Notes under the pieces: model-generated
The model's database searches: none
Told to the model about the DNA's origin: nothing
What the model saw: the letters and a program-made list of their open reading frames with translations, nothing else
Shown: positions 40,848 to 50,650 of the stretch, one piece after another
How positions within the stretch are numbered: position 1 is the stretch's first letter
Layout of the letters: each line of letters starts with the position of its first letter
Source of the DNA: DATAAZ01 sp036259875
GTDB lineage: Bacteria > Actinomycetota > Thermoleophilia > Gaiellales > Gaiellaceae
Assembly: GCA_036259875.1 (NCBI GenBank)
Contig: DATAAZ010000006.1
Coordinates: 1-64,000 of the forward strand
Reading direction: 5' to 3'
DNA: 64,000 nt
Translations under genes and position numbers: made by a program

Positions 40848-42155
40848 ATGCCCCGCCCGGATCACGTCGTCTCGGCCGACTGGGTCGTTCCCGTCGAGGG
40901 GGCACCGATCGAGGACGGCGCCGTCGCGCTCGAAGCGGACCGCATCGTCGCGGTCGGGCGGCGCGACGAGATCGGCGAGGGTGAGCGGTTCGAGGACGCG
41001 ATCGTCGTCCCGGCGTTCGTGAACACGCACTCCCACCTCGAGTACGCGGTCTACGCGGGATTCGGAGACGGCCTCCCGTTCGGGCCGTGGCTCGCGACGC
41101 ATATCGAGCGGAAGGCGCGGATCGGCTGGGGCGAGTTCGTGGCGATCGCGCGGCTCGGCGCCTCCGAGTGCCTTCGCTCGGGGATCGGCACGGTCGGCGA
41201 CGCGAGCTTCAGCGGCGCGGCTGCGCACGCAGCCGCGGACCTGGGGCTCGGCGCGCTCGTCTTTCTCGAGGTTTTCGGATCCGACGCGGTCGTCGCGAGC
41301 GAGCGCTTGGACGAGCTCCGGGCGCGCGTGGACGCCGTGCTATCGGAACGCGTCCGCCTCGGCGTCTCCCCACATGCGCCGTACTCGGTCGGCGTCGACG
41401 TCTACCGGCAGGCGTACGCGCTCGGGCTCCCCGTCGCGACCCACGTCGCGGAATCGGCCGACGAGCTCGACTACCTTGCGCGCGGCGAGGGCCCGATCGC
41501 CGCCGTCAGCGACGTCGTCCCGCCGGGCACGACGCCGGTCCGCCACCTCGCGGCTCAGGGGCTGCTCGAGCGCCGAGTCGTCGCCGCCCACTGCGTCAAG
41601 GTCGACGAGGAGGAAATCGAGCTCCTCGCGAGGCACGACGTCGCCGTGGCGCACTGCCCGCGTTCGAACGCGCTTCTCGGATGCGGGATCGCTCCCGTCG
41701 CCGAGCTCCGCGCAGCCGGGATCCGGGTCGGCCTCGGAACCGACAGCCCCGCGTCCACGCCCTCGTTCGACATGTTCGAGGAGATGCGCACCGCGATCTA
41801 CGCCGCGCGCGCGCGTGGCGAGCGGCCGGACGCTCTCCGGGCCGAGGACGCGCTCGAACTCGCTACCCTTGGCGCCGCGGGTGCGCTCGGGCTCGCCGAC
41901 GAGGTCGGGTCGCTCGCGCCGGGGAAGCGCGCCGACCTCGCGGTCGTCTCGCTCTCCGGGTCGCCGTACCTGCCCTGGGAGGACCCGGCCGCCGCGATCG
42001 TCTTCGGCGGCTCTCCGGAGCGGGTGCAGCTCACCCTCGTCGGCGGCGAAGAGCGGTACAGGAAGGGAGGAACGGCATGGCACGAGCTCAGACGCGCAGC
42101 CGCAGAAGCCCGCGGCCGCCTGCTCGACGTCCTGCCTCGAGCGCCGAAGACCTGA
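40848..42155 (+). CDS. Metal-dependent amidohydrolase (cytosine deaminase/TrzA-MtaD type)
   Basis: 435 residues of the TIM-barrel amidohydrolase superfamily. Metal ligands: VNTHSHLEYAV (HxH), ATHVAESADEL, VAAHCVKVDEEEIELLARHDVAVAHCPRSN and GLGTDSPASTPSFDMFEEMR with the Asp ligand. C-terminal LGLADEVGSLAPGKRADLAVV is typical of TrzA/AtzA/MtaD-type deaminases that remove an amino group from aminated heterocycles or adenosyl derivatives. Substrate unknown. It starts 9 bases after tatC and overlaps the next gene as TGATG. Confidence 0.85.
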   Translation: MPRPDHVVSADWVVPVEGAPIEDGAVALEADRIVAVGRRDEIGEGERFEDAIVVPAFVNTHSHLEYAVYAGFGDGLPFGPWLATHIERKARIGWGEFVAIARLGASECLRSGIGTVGDASFSGAAAHAAADLGLGALVFLEVFGSDAVVASERLDELRARVDAVLSERVRLGVSPHAPYSVGVDVYRQAYALGLPVATHVAESADELDYLARGEGPIAAVSDVVPPGTTPVRHLAAQGLLERRVVAAHCVKVDEEEIELLARHDVAVAHCPRSNALLGCGIAPVAELRAAGIRVGLGTDSPASTPSFDMFEEMRTAIYAARARGERPDALRAEDALELATLGAAGALGLADEVGSLAPGKRADLAVVSLSGSPYLPWEDPAAAIVFGGSPERVQLTLVGGEERYRKGGTAWHELRRAAAEARGRLLDVLPRAPKT

Positions 42156-42934
42156 TGTTCTTCCCGAAGCTTCGCCGCCGGGCGAAGTGGGTGTTCGCGT
42201 TCCTCGCGGTCGCATTCGCGCTCGCGTTCGTCGTCGCCGGCGTCGGGACGGGGCTCGGGTCGGGCTTCGGCGACTACCTGGCGGACCTCTTCAACCGCCA
42301 GCCCGGGACGGAGGAGACGTCGCTCGCGCAGGCCCGTGAACGCGTTCGCGAGAACCCGCGCGACGCCGAGGCACAGCTCGCGCTCGCCACCGCGCTCCAG
42401 GGCGAGGGGCGCACCGACGAGGCGATCCTCGCCCTCGACGCCTACACGAAGCTCCGTCCCAACGACGCGGAGGCGTTCCAGGCGCTCGCCGGCCTCTACG
42501 CGACCAAGGCGACCGCGGCGGAGCAGCGCGCTCAGGCCGCGCAGGTGGAAGGATCGGCCGCGTTCTTCGGGAACGAGCTGAGCGACCCGAGCGGGCCGCT
42601 CGCGGAACAGCTCGGAACCGATCCGATCACGCAGTACCTCCAGCAGCAGACGAGCCAGGCGTACCAGACGGCGTTCACCCAGGCGCAGGAAGCCCGCCGG
42701 CAGGAAGCGGCCGCGTGGCGCGAGCTGACGCAGCTCGAGCCCGATGACGCGAACAACTGGCTGTCCCTCGGCCTCGCCGCCCAGCAGGCCAACGACTTCC
42801 CCGAGGCGATCCGCGCGTACACCCGGTATCTCCGGCTCGCGCCGGACTCGCCGCAAACGCCGCAGATTCGCCAGCTCGTGAAGCAGCTGAAGCAGCAAGC
42901 CGCGAGCCCGGTCTCGGGGGCGGGCGCGCCGTAG
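42155..42934 (+). CDS. Membrane-anchored TPR protein
   Basis: 259 residues. A basic start MFFPKLRRRAKW, one membrane helix (FAFLAVAFALAFVVAGVGTGLG, about 14-35), then tetratricopeptide repeats: ARERVRENPRDAEAQLALATALQGEGRTDEAILALDAYTKLRPNDAEAFQALAGLYA near the N-terminus and NWLSLGLAAQQANDFPEAIRAYTRYLRLAPDSP near the C-terminus, separated by a Gln/Ala-rich region (QYLQQQTSQAYQTAFTQAQEARRQ). TPR domains bind partner proteins. ATG 42155 overlaps the amidohydrolase stop. Possibly a quality-control or assembly factor at the membrane. Confidence 0.82.
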   Translation: MFFPKLRRRAKWVFAFLAVAFALAFVVAGVGTGLGSGFGDYLADLFNRQPGTEETSLAQARERVRENPRDAEAQLALATALQGEGRTDEAILALDAYTKLRPNDAEAFQALAGLYATKATAAEQRAQAAQVEGSAAFFGNELSDPSGPLAEQLGTDPITQYLQQQTSQAYQTAFTQAQEARRQEAAAWRELTQLEPDDANNWLSLGLAAQQANDFPEAIRAYTRYLRLAPDSPQTPQIRQLVKQLKQQAASPVSGAGAP

Positions 42935-42987
42935 AAGTCGCCGCGGTTGACGTCCGTCGCGGCGGTCCGGTCGCTTCCGACGGACGC

Positions 42988-43002
42988 CCGGGCAGAGCCC
43001 GG
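42988..43002 (+). terminator. Short hairpin after the TPR gene
   Basis: CCGGGC-AGA-GCCCGG, 54 bases after the TPR stop. Six GC pairs without a T-run. Weak candidate. The remaining 42935-43085 gap presumably holds the promoter for the STAS gene, but no clear boxes are visible. Confidence 0.3.
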
Positions 43003-43085
43003 CCGTCCCGACGGTCGGCGCCGCCGAGTCGTCGCCTTCGGGGTAAGGTACGCGCCGCGGCGAGCGGCGAGTTGTGGGGGACGGG

Positions 43086-43445
43086 ATGAACTTCGACATC
43101 AAGACGGAGAAGCTGCGGGACGATGCGTACCTGATCGCGCTCTCGGGTGAGGTCGACCTCTACACGGCGCCCGAGTTCAAGCAGCAGCTCCTCGAAATCG
43201 TCGGTCAGGGCGGCAGAGACGTCGTCATCGACTTCACCGACACGACGTTCATCGACTCGACGACGCTCGGCGTCCTCGTCGGCGGCGTCAAGCGGCTTCG
43301 CCCGAACGGCGGCCAGCTCTCGCTCGTTTGCAGCGATCGGAACATCGCGAAGATCTTCGAGATCACCGGCCTCGACAAGGTCTTCCCGATCTATGCGACG
43401 CGGAACGAAGCTGTTGAGAAGCTCGAAACCGCGGCGGAGGCGTAG
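43086..43445 (+). CDS. STAS-domain anti-sigma factor antagonist
   Basis: 119 residues, a single STAS domain. IKTEKLRDDAYLIALSGEVDLYTAPEFKQQL, then DVVIDFTDTTFIDSTTLGVLVGGVKRLRPNGGQLSLVC with the phosphorylatable Ser in DSTTLG, and IFEITGLDKVFPIYATRNEAV. In partner-switching systems the dephosphorylated form binds an RsbW/SpoIIAB-type kinase to free a sigma factor. No such kinase or sigma gene is adjacent. ATG 43086 follows a GGGGGACGGG run; an in-frame GTG 12 bases upstream is possible. Confidence 0.9.
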   Translation: MNFDIKTEKLRDDAYLIALSGEVDLYTAPEFKQQLLEIVGQGGRDVVIDFTDTTFIDSTTLGVLVGGVKRLRPNGGQLSLVCSDRNIAKIFEITGLDKVFPIYATRNEAVEKLETAAEA

Positions 43446-44073
43446 GGTCGCGGCCCTCGTCGGCGCCGTCGCGCTCCTCGCGGCGGGTGTGCTGACGGGC
43501 TGCGGAGCGACGACGACGAGTCGCGAGGGAGCGAGCGTCGAGCGCGGGAGGGAGCTCTTCCAGCAACAGTGCGGCCAGTGCCACGTGCTCGGGGACGCCG
43601 GGACGGCCGGCGAGATCGGGCCCAACCTCGACGACGGCTTCACCGCGCGCGAGCAGGGCTTCGAGGAGAGCACCTACTTCGAGGTCGTCCTCGAGCAGAT
43701 GGCGATCCCAGGCGAGCCGATGCCCGACTTCGACGAACCCGGGACGGACACCTACCTCCCGGAGGAGGACCGGATCGCGATCGCCTCCTACGTCGCGCGC
43801 GTGGCCGGCAAGCCCGTCGAGGACCGGGGGCCGGCGACGGACGACCCGAAGGCGATCTTCGCCGCCTCGTGCGGAAGCTGCCACACGCTCGCCGATGCAG
43901 GGACGACGGGAACGGTCGGGCCGAGTCTCGACGAGTCGAACGTCGACGTCCAGGCCGCCGCCGAGCAGATCGCGAACGGCGGCGGCGGAATGCCAGCGTT
44001 CCGCGGCCAGCTGAGCGACGAGCAGATTCGCGCGCTTGCCGAGTACGTCGTCCAGGCGCGCCAGGGCCGCTAG
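43393..44073 (+). CDS. Diheme c-type cytochrome lipoprotein
   Basis: About 226 residues. A very basic head (RRRRR), a hydrophobic stretch and the lipobox LTGC show export and lipid anchoring. Two haem c motifs follow, CGQCH (about 68-72) and CGSCH (about 159-163), each in a cytochrome c-like domain with an EIGPNL or TVGPSL turn and a possible axial Met (EPMPDF, GGMPAF). ATG 43393 lies 50 bases inside the STAS gene in another frame; TTG 43414 is the alternative. Probably an electron carrier to the cytochrome oxidase encoded convergently from 49390. Confidence 0.85.
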   Translation: MRRGTKLLRSSKPRRRRRVAALVGAVALLAAGVLTGCGATTTSREGASVERGRELFQQQCGQCHVLGDAGTAGEIGPNLDDGFTAREQGFEESTYFEVVLEQMAIPGEPMPDFDEPGTDTYLPEEDRIAIASYVARVAGKPVEDRGPATDDPKAIFAASCGSCHTLADAGTTGTVGPSLDESNVDVQAAAEQIANGGGGMPAFRGQLSDEQIRALAEYVVQARQGR

Positions 44074-44114
44074 GCGGCTCCTCGCTCGCTACGACGCGTC
44101 CCGCCGGGCCACGG

Positions 44115-44133
44115 CCGGGGTCTGACCCCAGAC
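44115..44133. repeat. Palindromic intergenic repeat, copy 3
   Basis: CCGGGGTCTGACCCCAGAC, reverse orientation to copies 1 and 2, in the convergent gap between the cytochrome and a stress-like gene. With copy 4 it forms a direct repeat with a 53-base period. Confidence 0.8.
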
Positions 44134-44167
44134 ACGGCTCCGGCAGCTACGTCGCGCCGGGCCAGGG

Positions 44168-44186
44168 CCGGGGTCTGACCCCAGAC
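44168..44186. repeat. Palindromic intergenic repeat, copy 4
   Basis: Identical to copy 3 and set in the same flanks (GGGCCA-GG-CCGGGGTCTGACCCC, then ACACGGCTC). The convergent location suggests it may serve as a transcription barrier. Confidence 0.8.
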
Positions 44187-44206
44187 ACGGCTCGGCACGA
44201 CGCGTC

Positions 44207-44872
44207 TCAGGCGCGCGCGCGCGCCTCGGCCTGCGCGCGCTCGTGCGCGAGGTCGACGACGACGTGGGAGATCGGGCAGTTGAAGCGCTCGCGCGCGCGA
44301 CCGACCAGGTCCTTCTCGAGCCAGTTCGACCGGCCCGGCGGATGGGTCGAGATGATGATCTCGTCCGCGCCGAAGGTCCGCATCGCGTCGTCGATCGCCT
44401 GGAGCGGGTCGTCGTCGCCGACGTGCCCGCTCGCGTTGATGTCGGCCTCACGGAGCGCCGCGAGCGACGCGTCGAGCCGCGCCTGCGCGTCGGCCCGGGC
44501 CCGATCCTCGTCGGAGGTCCAGTGGCGGAGCCGCGTGTTGAGGGCGGGGCAGACGACCAGCACGTCGGCGTCCGCGCGGCCGGCGCGATGCACGATCTCC
44601 TTCCGAAGCGCCGTCCCGGCGACCGTCTCGTTGGCGACGACGAGGATCCGACTCCGCCCGTCGGCGCGCCGCTCCCAGACGGCCCGCTCCGGCTCCTTCG
44701 GCTCGCTCCGGAGGTAGAGCCCGGCCGCGACGCCGACTGTCAGCGCCAGGAAGACGGCCAGCGCGACCGGTCCGCCGCCGAAGACGGCCGCGAGCGCGAC
44801 CGCGAGCGCGAGCGCACCGACGACGAGCACGAACGAGAACGCCTCCGCCTCGGTCCGGAGGGGGTTCTTCAT
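44207..44872 (-). CDS. Membrane-anchored universal-stress-like protein
   Basis: 221 residues. Two N-terminal hydrophobic helices (FSFVLVVGALALAVALAAVFG and VALAVFLALTVGVAAGLYL) lead to a Rossmann-like domain starting RILVVANETVAGTALRKEIV and containing DDDPLQAIDDAMRTFGADEIIISTHPPGRSNWLEKDLVGRARERFNCPISHVVVDL. The same motifs occur twice in the gene at 45510. The fold resembles UspA but without the Walker-like G-x2-G-x9-GS motif. Last gene of the cytochrome oxidase cluster, 31 bases after ctaE. Function unknown. Confidence 0.75.
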   Translation of the reverse strand: MKNPLRTEAEAFSFVLVVGALALAVALAAVFGGGPVALAVFLALTVGVAAGLYLRSEPKEPERAVWERRADGRSRILVVANETVAGTALRKEIVHRAGRADADVLVVCPALNTRLRHWTSDEDRARADAQARLDASLAALREADINASGHVGDDDPLQAIDDAMRTFGADEIIISTHPPGRSNWLEKDLVGRARERFNCPISHVVVDLAHERAQAEARARA

Positions 44873-44903
44873 CGGCGGGCGAGCGGGCCGGTCGTGCCGG
44901 CCC

Positions 44904-45506
44904 CTACACGACGTAGACCGTGACGTACACCACGATCCACATTACGTCCACGAAGTGCCAGTAGATCCCCGGGATCTCGACGCCGAGGTGCTCGTGCTCC
45001 TTCGGCCCGTAGTGGCCCCGGACGGCGCGGATCAGCGCGTACGCGAGCAGGTTGAGCCCGACGAACACGTGCGCGCCGTGAAGGCCGGTCAGGCCGTAGA
45101 AGGTCGAACCGAACGCGAGGTCGTTCGGGGCGAAGCCGATCCGCGTGTATTCGCGGATCTGGATGAGGAGGAACGTGAGCCCGAGGAGGAACGTGAGCGT
45201 GAGCCCCGCGACGAGGCCCGCCCGGTAGTTGCGCTTGATCGACTGGAGAGCCCAGTGCATCGTGAAGCTCGACGTGACGAGGATGATCGTGTTCACGAGC
45301 GCGAGGTAGACGGGGAGTTCGAAGCCCTCGGGCGGCCACGTCTCGTTCTGCACGACCACGCGGGCAAAGAAGTAAGCCGTGAAGAATGACCCGAAGAGCA
45401 TCACCTCGGACGCGATGAAGATGTAGATCCCGAGGAGGCGCGCATCGACGCGCGAGCTCGCGTTCGCCGGAGGCGGGTGCTCGTGCGCGTGCGCGGCCGT
45501 CGCCAT
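44904..45506 (-). CDS. ctaE: Cytochrome c oxidase subunit III
   Basis: 200 residues with five to six membrane helices, as in short actinobacterial/Gram-positive subunit III. Visible: LLGIYIFIASEVMLFGSFFTAYFFARVV, LALVNTIILVTSSFTMHWALQSI, FYGLTGLHGAHVFVGLNLLAY and GIYWHFVDVMWIVVYVTVYVV. The conserved Glu in IASEVMLF and His in GLHGAHV are present. Subunit III stabilises proton uptake by subunit I. It lies 3 bases after the tandem stress-like gene. Confidence 0.92.
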   Translation of the reverse strand: MATAAHAHEHPPPANASSRVDARLLGIYIFIASEVMLFGSFFTAYFFARVVVQNETWPPEGFELPVYLALVNTIILVTSSFTMHWALQSIKRNYRAGLVAGLTLTFLLGLTFLLIQIREYTRIGFAPNDLAFGSTFYGLTGLHGAHVFVGLNLLAYALIRAVRGHYGPKEHEHLGVEIPGIYWHFVDVMWIVVYVTVYVV

Positions 45507-45509
45507 CGG

Positions 45510-46375
45510 TCAGGACGGGGCGGCCGCTGCCTCGGCCTCTTCGCGCGGCACCTCGATGTGGCGGATCGGCACGTCCGTGTGCTTCCTGATCCGGCCGAGC
45601 ACGTCGCGCCGCAGCCACCCGGAGGTCTCCCGCGGAAACGTCGAGATGATGATCTCGTCCACGGGCTCGTCGTGGAGCGCGTTGACGACCGCGCAGACGG
45701 GATCGGGATCGCCCACGTGGCCGGTCGCCTCAACCCCGGCGGCGCGAAGCCGCACGAGCGTCTTGTCGACGCGCCGCTCGGCGCCGGGCGGTTCCGCCGG
45801 AACGACCACGGTGAACTCCGCCGGCGACTGGGCGGCGCGCTCGCGGACGGCTTCGAGCACGGGCTCGGCGACCACCGTCTGGCTTCCGATTACGAGCACG
45901 TGGGTTCGCTCGCGCGGCTCGGTGAGATCGACGACGACGTGCTCCACCGGGATGTCGCCTGCCGCCTTCCGGGCCCGGTCGATCAGGTTTCCGCGCAGCC
46001 AGGTCGACCCGAGGCTCTCGGGGTGTGTCGAGATGATGATCTCGTCGGGCCGGTACTCATGCAGCGCGTCTTTGATCGCCTGCAGCGGATCGGGGTCTAC
46101 GACCGCCCCGCGCGCCGCGATCCCGGCCTCGTGGAGAAGGTCGAGCGTCCGCCGGAGGCGCCGTTCCGCCGCGGAACGGCGCTCGTCCTGGTAGACGACG
46201 AAGCCCGCGCGCGGGGCGTTCTGCGGGCAGATGACGGTGACGCGGATCGGCCCCTCGGCGGCCCGCTTGCGAACCGCGTCGAGGAGCGTGCGCCCGACGA
46301 CCGTCTCGTTCGCGACGACGAGGATGTGCCGCGGGCGCGCTCGCGCCGCTCCGCCCGGCGTCGCCGCCGCTTCCA

Positions 46376-46376
<1 letters not shown>
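45510..46376 (-). CDS. Tandem universal-stress-like protein coupled to cytochrome oxidase
   Basis: 288 residues made of two related domains. Domain 1: HILVVANETVVGRTLLDAV, DPDPLQAIKDALHEYRPDEIIISTHPESLGSTWLRGNLIDRAR, VEHVVVDL. Domain 2: HVLVIGSQTVVAEPVLEAV, DPDPVCAVVNALHDEPVDEIIISTFPRETSGWLRRDVLGRIR, IRHIEVP. Both match the single domain encoded at 44207. Its ATG overlaps the ctaD stop as TGATG and it lies 3 bases before ctaE, so it is an integral part of the oxidase operon. Soluble; role unknown, possibly stress or energy-state sensing tied to respiration. Confidence 0.8.
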
Positions 46377-48394
<2,018 letters not shown>

Positions 48395-48452
48395 CAGCGA
48401 GCCCCCCGGCGCACGACCGAAAGCCTAGTCCCCGTCCCCGTGATGCTGTCGA

Positions 48453-48594
48453 GTTCCTGGGTCGCGCGCACCAAGCCAGAGGTCGCACTCGTCCGCAGAG
48501 AAGGCTGGCCGGCCTTGCCAAGGGCGAGAATGGGCTCTGGCACCGCGTGATCGCGGGCCAGGGGCCGACGTGCATTGGCGGCACGGAGACTAGC
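48453..48594. repeat. Dispersed intergenic repeat family 2, copy 2
   Basis: Fills most of the 195-base gap between ctaC and ctaD. Aligns with 15590-15731 through CTGGGTCGCGCGCAC, CTCGTCCGC..AGAAGGCTGG.C, TGGGCTCTGGCACCGCGTGATCGCGGGCCAGG and the closing CTAGCC that contains the ctaC stop. Same orientation relative to transcription as copy 1. Confidence 0.65.
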
Positions 48595-49390
48595 CACCGC
48601 CGCCCTCTTCCCCGGTCGTCGTCTCGCCGGTCTCCGTCTCGCCCGTCTGCGTCTGGCCACCGGCCTGCTCCGCGGCCTCCGCGGCCCAGCGCTCGTAGTC
48701 CTCGGCGCTCAGGACACGCGCCCACGAGCGCATCGTCGCGTGGCCGAGGCCGCAGAGCTCCGTGCAGACGACTGGATACGTGCCCGTCTTGGTCGGCGTG
48801 ACGACCGTCCTCGTCTCGACGCCGGGAACCGCGTCCTGCTTCATGCGGAACTCGGGCACCCAGAACGAGTGGATGACGTCCTCCGCCGTCAAGACCAGCC
48901 GGACGGGTCGATTCACCTCCAGTACGAGCTCGCCCGTGGTGCGGTCGAGATCCGGGTAGGTGAACTTCCACGCGAACTGCTGTCCCGTGACGCGGACGAC
49001 GCGGTGATCGTCCGGAATGTCCTCGACCTGCGCGAGGACGACCCCGCTGAACACGGACATCGCGATCACGAGCGCGGCCGGGATCGCCGTCCATGTGATC
49101 TCGAGCCCCGTGTGGCCGTGGATCGGCGAGCCGTCGTCCATGTCGTCGGGCGGTGCGCGGAATTTCCAGCCCGCATACAGCGAGACGCCCGCGACGAGCG
49201 CGAAGATGAGCGCGCACACGATCGTCACGAACCAGTAGACCCCGTCGATCTTCGAGGCCTCGCGCGACGCCTGATCCGGAAGCCACGGGATGAAGTAGGC
49301 GATTCCGCCCGTCGCGATCCCGGCCACGGTGCCGATGACCACCATCTGGACGATCGCGCGCCGTCTCAACGCGCCGCGGAATCTACCCAA
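48590..49390 (-). CDS. ctaC: Cytochrome c oxidase subunit II
   Basis: About 266 residues. A basic start and first helix (VQMVVIGTVAGIATGGIAYFI), second helix (VYWFVTIVCALIFALVAGVSLYAGW), the conserved HTGLEITWTAIPAALVI and GQQFAWKFTYPD, and the CuA centre VCTELCGLGHATM with its distal His in DVIHSFWVP. The tail is a low-complexity Thr/Gly/Glu run. No haem c domain is fused, so an external cytochrome donates electrons. Start uncertain: TTG 49390, TTG 49369 or ATG 49345; the longer frame overlaps ku on the other strand and is rejected. Confidence 0.9.
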   Translation of the reverse strand: MGRFRGALRRRAIVQMVVIGTVAGIATGGIAYFIPWLPDQASREASKIDGVYWFVTIVCALIFALVAGVSLYAGWKFRAPPDDMDDGSPIHGHTGLEITWTAIPAALVIAMSVFSGVVLAQVEDIPDDHRVVRVTGQQFAWKFTYPDLDRTTGELVLEVNRPVRLVLTAEDVIHSFWVPEFRMKQDAVPGVETRTVVTPTKTGTYPVVCTELCGLGHATMRSWARVLSAEDYERWAAEAAEQAGGQTQTGETETGETTTGEEGGGG

Positions 49391-49451
49391 CCGACTGCCG
49401 CCGCTTACGGGCCTCGGTTTCGTCCCTCGTTGGCCGAGGCACAACCTCGAC

Positions 49452-50402
49452 ATGCCTCGCGCGATCTGGACCGGCGCCGTCTCGTTCGGGCTCGTCAACG
49501 TCCCCGTTCGCATGTACAGCGCGATCGACGAGAAGGACCTCCACTTCAACTACGTCCACGAGCCGGACGGCAGCCGGATCGGCTACCAGAAGATCTGCAA
49601 GGCGGAGGAGAAGCCGGTCGCCGACGACGAGATCGTCAAGGCGTTCGAGTACGAGAAGGGCGAGTGGGTCTACATGACGGACGAGGACTTCGAAGCCGCG
49701 GAGGCCGACAACCTGAAGACGATCGACATCCGGGATTTCGTCCCGTACGAGGAGATCGATCCCATCTACTTCGAGCGAACGTACTACCTCGGCCCGCAGG
49801 AGAACGCGGAGAAGGTCTACGCCCTCCTCGTCCAGGCGATGGAGCGGTCGGGGCTCGCCGCGATCGCGAAATACGTGATGCGCGACAAGCAGCATCTCGG
49901 GTGCCTCCGGGTCCGGGAGGGCGTCATCGCGCTCGAGAAGATGTATTTCGCGGACGAGATCCGGCACGTCGACGAGGTCGCGCCGAAGCGCGCGAAGGTG
50001 GACGACCGGGAGCTCGAGATGGCAGGGCAGCTGATCGAGAGCTTCTCCGGGCACTTCGAGCCCGAGAGGTACGAGGACACGTACCGAGACGCGCTCTGCG
50101 AGATCATCAAGGCGAAGCGGACGGGCAAGGAGACGCGCCGCGAGCCGCGCGAGGAGCCCGAAGAGACGCCGGATCTGATGGCGGCGCTTCGCGCGAGCCT
50201 CGAGGCCGCCCAGCGGCGGCGCTCGGGCACGCGCGCCCGCGGCGGGACCGCGTCCGGGAGCGGCGCCGCGGCGTCGCCCGACGGCGAGCTCGAGAAGCTC
50301 TCGAAGGACGAGCTCTACGAGCGCGCGAAGGAGCTCGACGTCAAGGGGCGCGCCGACATGTCCAAGGACGAGCTCATCGAGGCTCTCCAGGCCGCGGCGT
50401 AA
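49452..50402 (+). CDS. ku: Non-homologous end-joining protein Ku
   Basis: Binds DNA double-strand ends and recruits a ligase. 316 residues, longer than the minimal 270. The Ku core starts PRAIWTGAVSFGLVNVPVRMYSA and continues with IGYQKICKAEEKPV, DFVPYEEIDPIYFERTYYLGP, GLAAIAKYVMRDKQHLGCLR and MAGQLIESFSGHFEPERYEDTYRDAL. The extended C-terminus is Arg/Gly/Ser-rich and ends with a SAP/Rho-N-like helix pair LSKDELYERAKELDVKGRADMSKDELIEAL. No ligD is adjacent. Divergent from ctaC. Confidence 0.94.
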   Translation: MPRAIWTGAVSFGLVNVPVRMYSAIDEKDLHFNYVHEPDGSRIGYQKICKAEEKPVADDEIVKAFEYEKGEWVYMTDEDFEAAEADNLKTIDIRDFVPYEEIDPIYFERTYYLGPQENAEKVYALLVQAMERSGLAAIAKYVMRDKQHLGCLRVREGVIALEKMYFADEIRHVDEVAPKRAKVDDRELEMAGQLIESFSGHFEPERYEDTYRDALCEIIKAKRTGKETRREPREEPEETPDLMAALRASLEAAQRRRSGTRARGGTASGSGAAASPDGELEKLSKDELYERAKELDVKGRADMSKDELIEALQAAA

Positions 50403-50406
50403 GCTC

Positions 50407-50526
50407 GTGGCGAAGGACGAGACGAGTCACGCAGCACCTGCGAGCGCGAAGGCGGTAGCCGTGGGCGTGGCGCTCTTCTTCTTCGCGGTGGTCGTCGCGG
50501 CGATCGCGTACGCGCTGGCCGGTTAG
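50407..50526 (+). CDS. 39-residue single-helix membrane protein
   Basis: GTG 50407, 4 bases after the ku stop, reads VAKDETSHAAPASAKAV then VGVALFFFAVVVAAIAYALAG and TAG. One hydrophobic helix covers the C-terminal half; the head is short and hydrophilic. Placement directly behind ku and ahead of another tiny helix ORF and a DUF6766 gene suggests a small membrane unit. No ribosome site is obvious, so it may be translated by coupling to ku. Hypothetical. Confidence 0.45.
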   Translation: MAKDETSHAAPASAKAVAVGVALFFFAVVVAAIAYALAG

Positions 50527-50566
50527 CCGTCCCTAGCCGTCCGGGGACGCGGCTAGGTTCCGCGCA

Positions 50567-50650
50567 GTGCGCGTGATGTTCGCGACGTACGTGACGCTGG
50601 TCGCGGCCGGGATCGCCTTCTACATCGTCGTCGGCCTGCGCCACCTGTGA
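50567..50650 (+). CDS. 27-residue single-helix membrane peptide
   Basis: GTG 50567 (or ATG 50576) reads VRVMFATYVTLVAAGIAFYIVVGLRHL, almost one membrane helix. Its TGA overlaps the GTG of the DUF6766 gene (GTGA), the coupling pattern used by real operon genes of this window, which is the main reason to consider it coded. No family known. Confidence 0.45.
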   Translation: MRVMFATYVTLVAAGIAFYIVVGLRHL

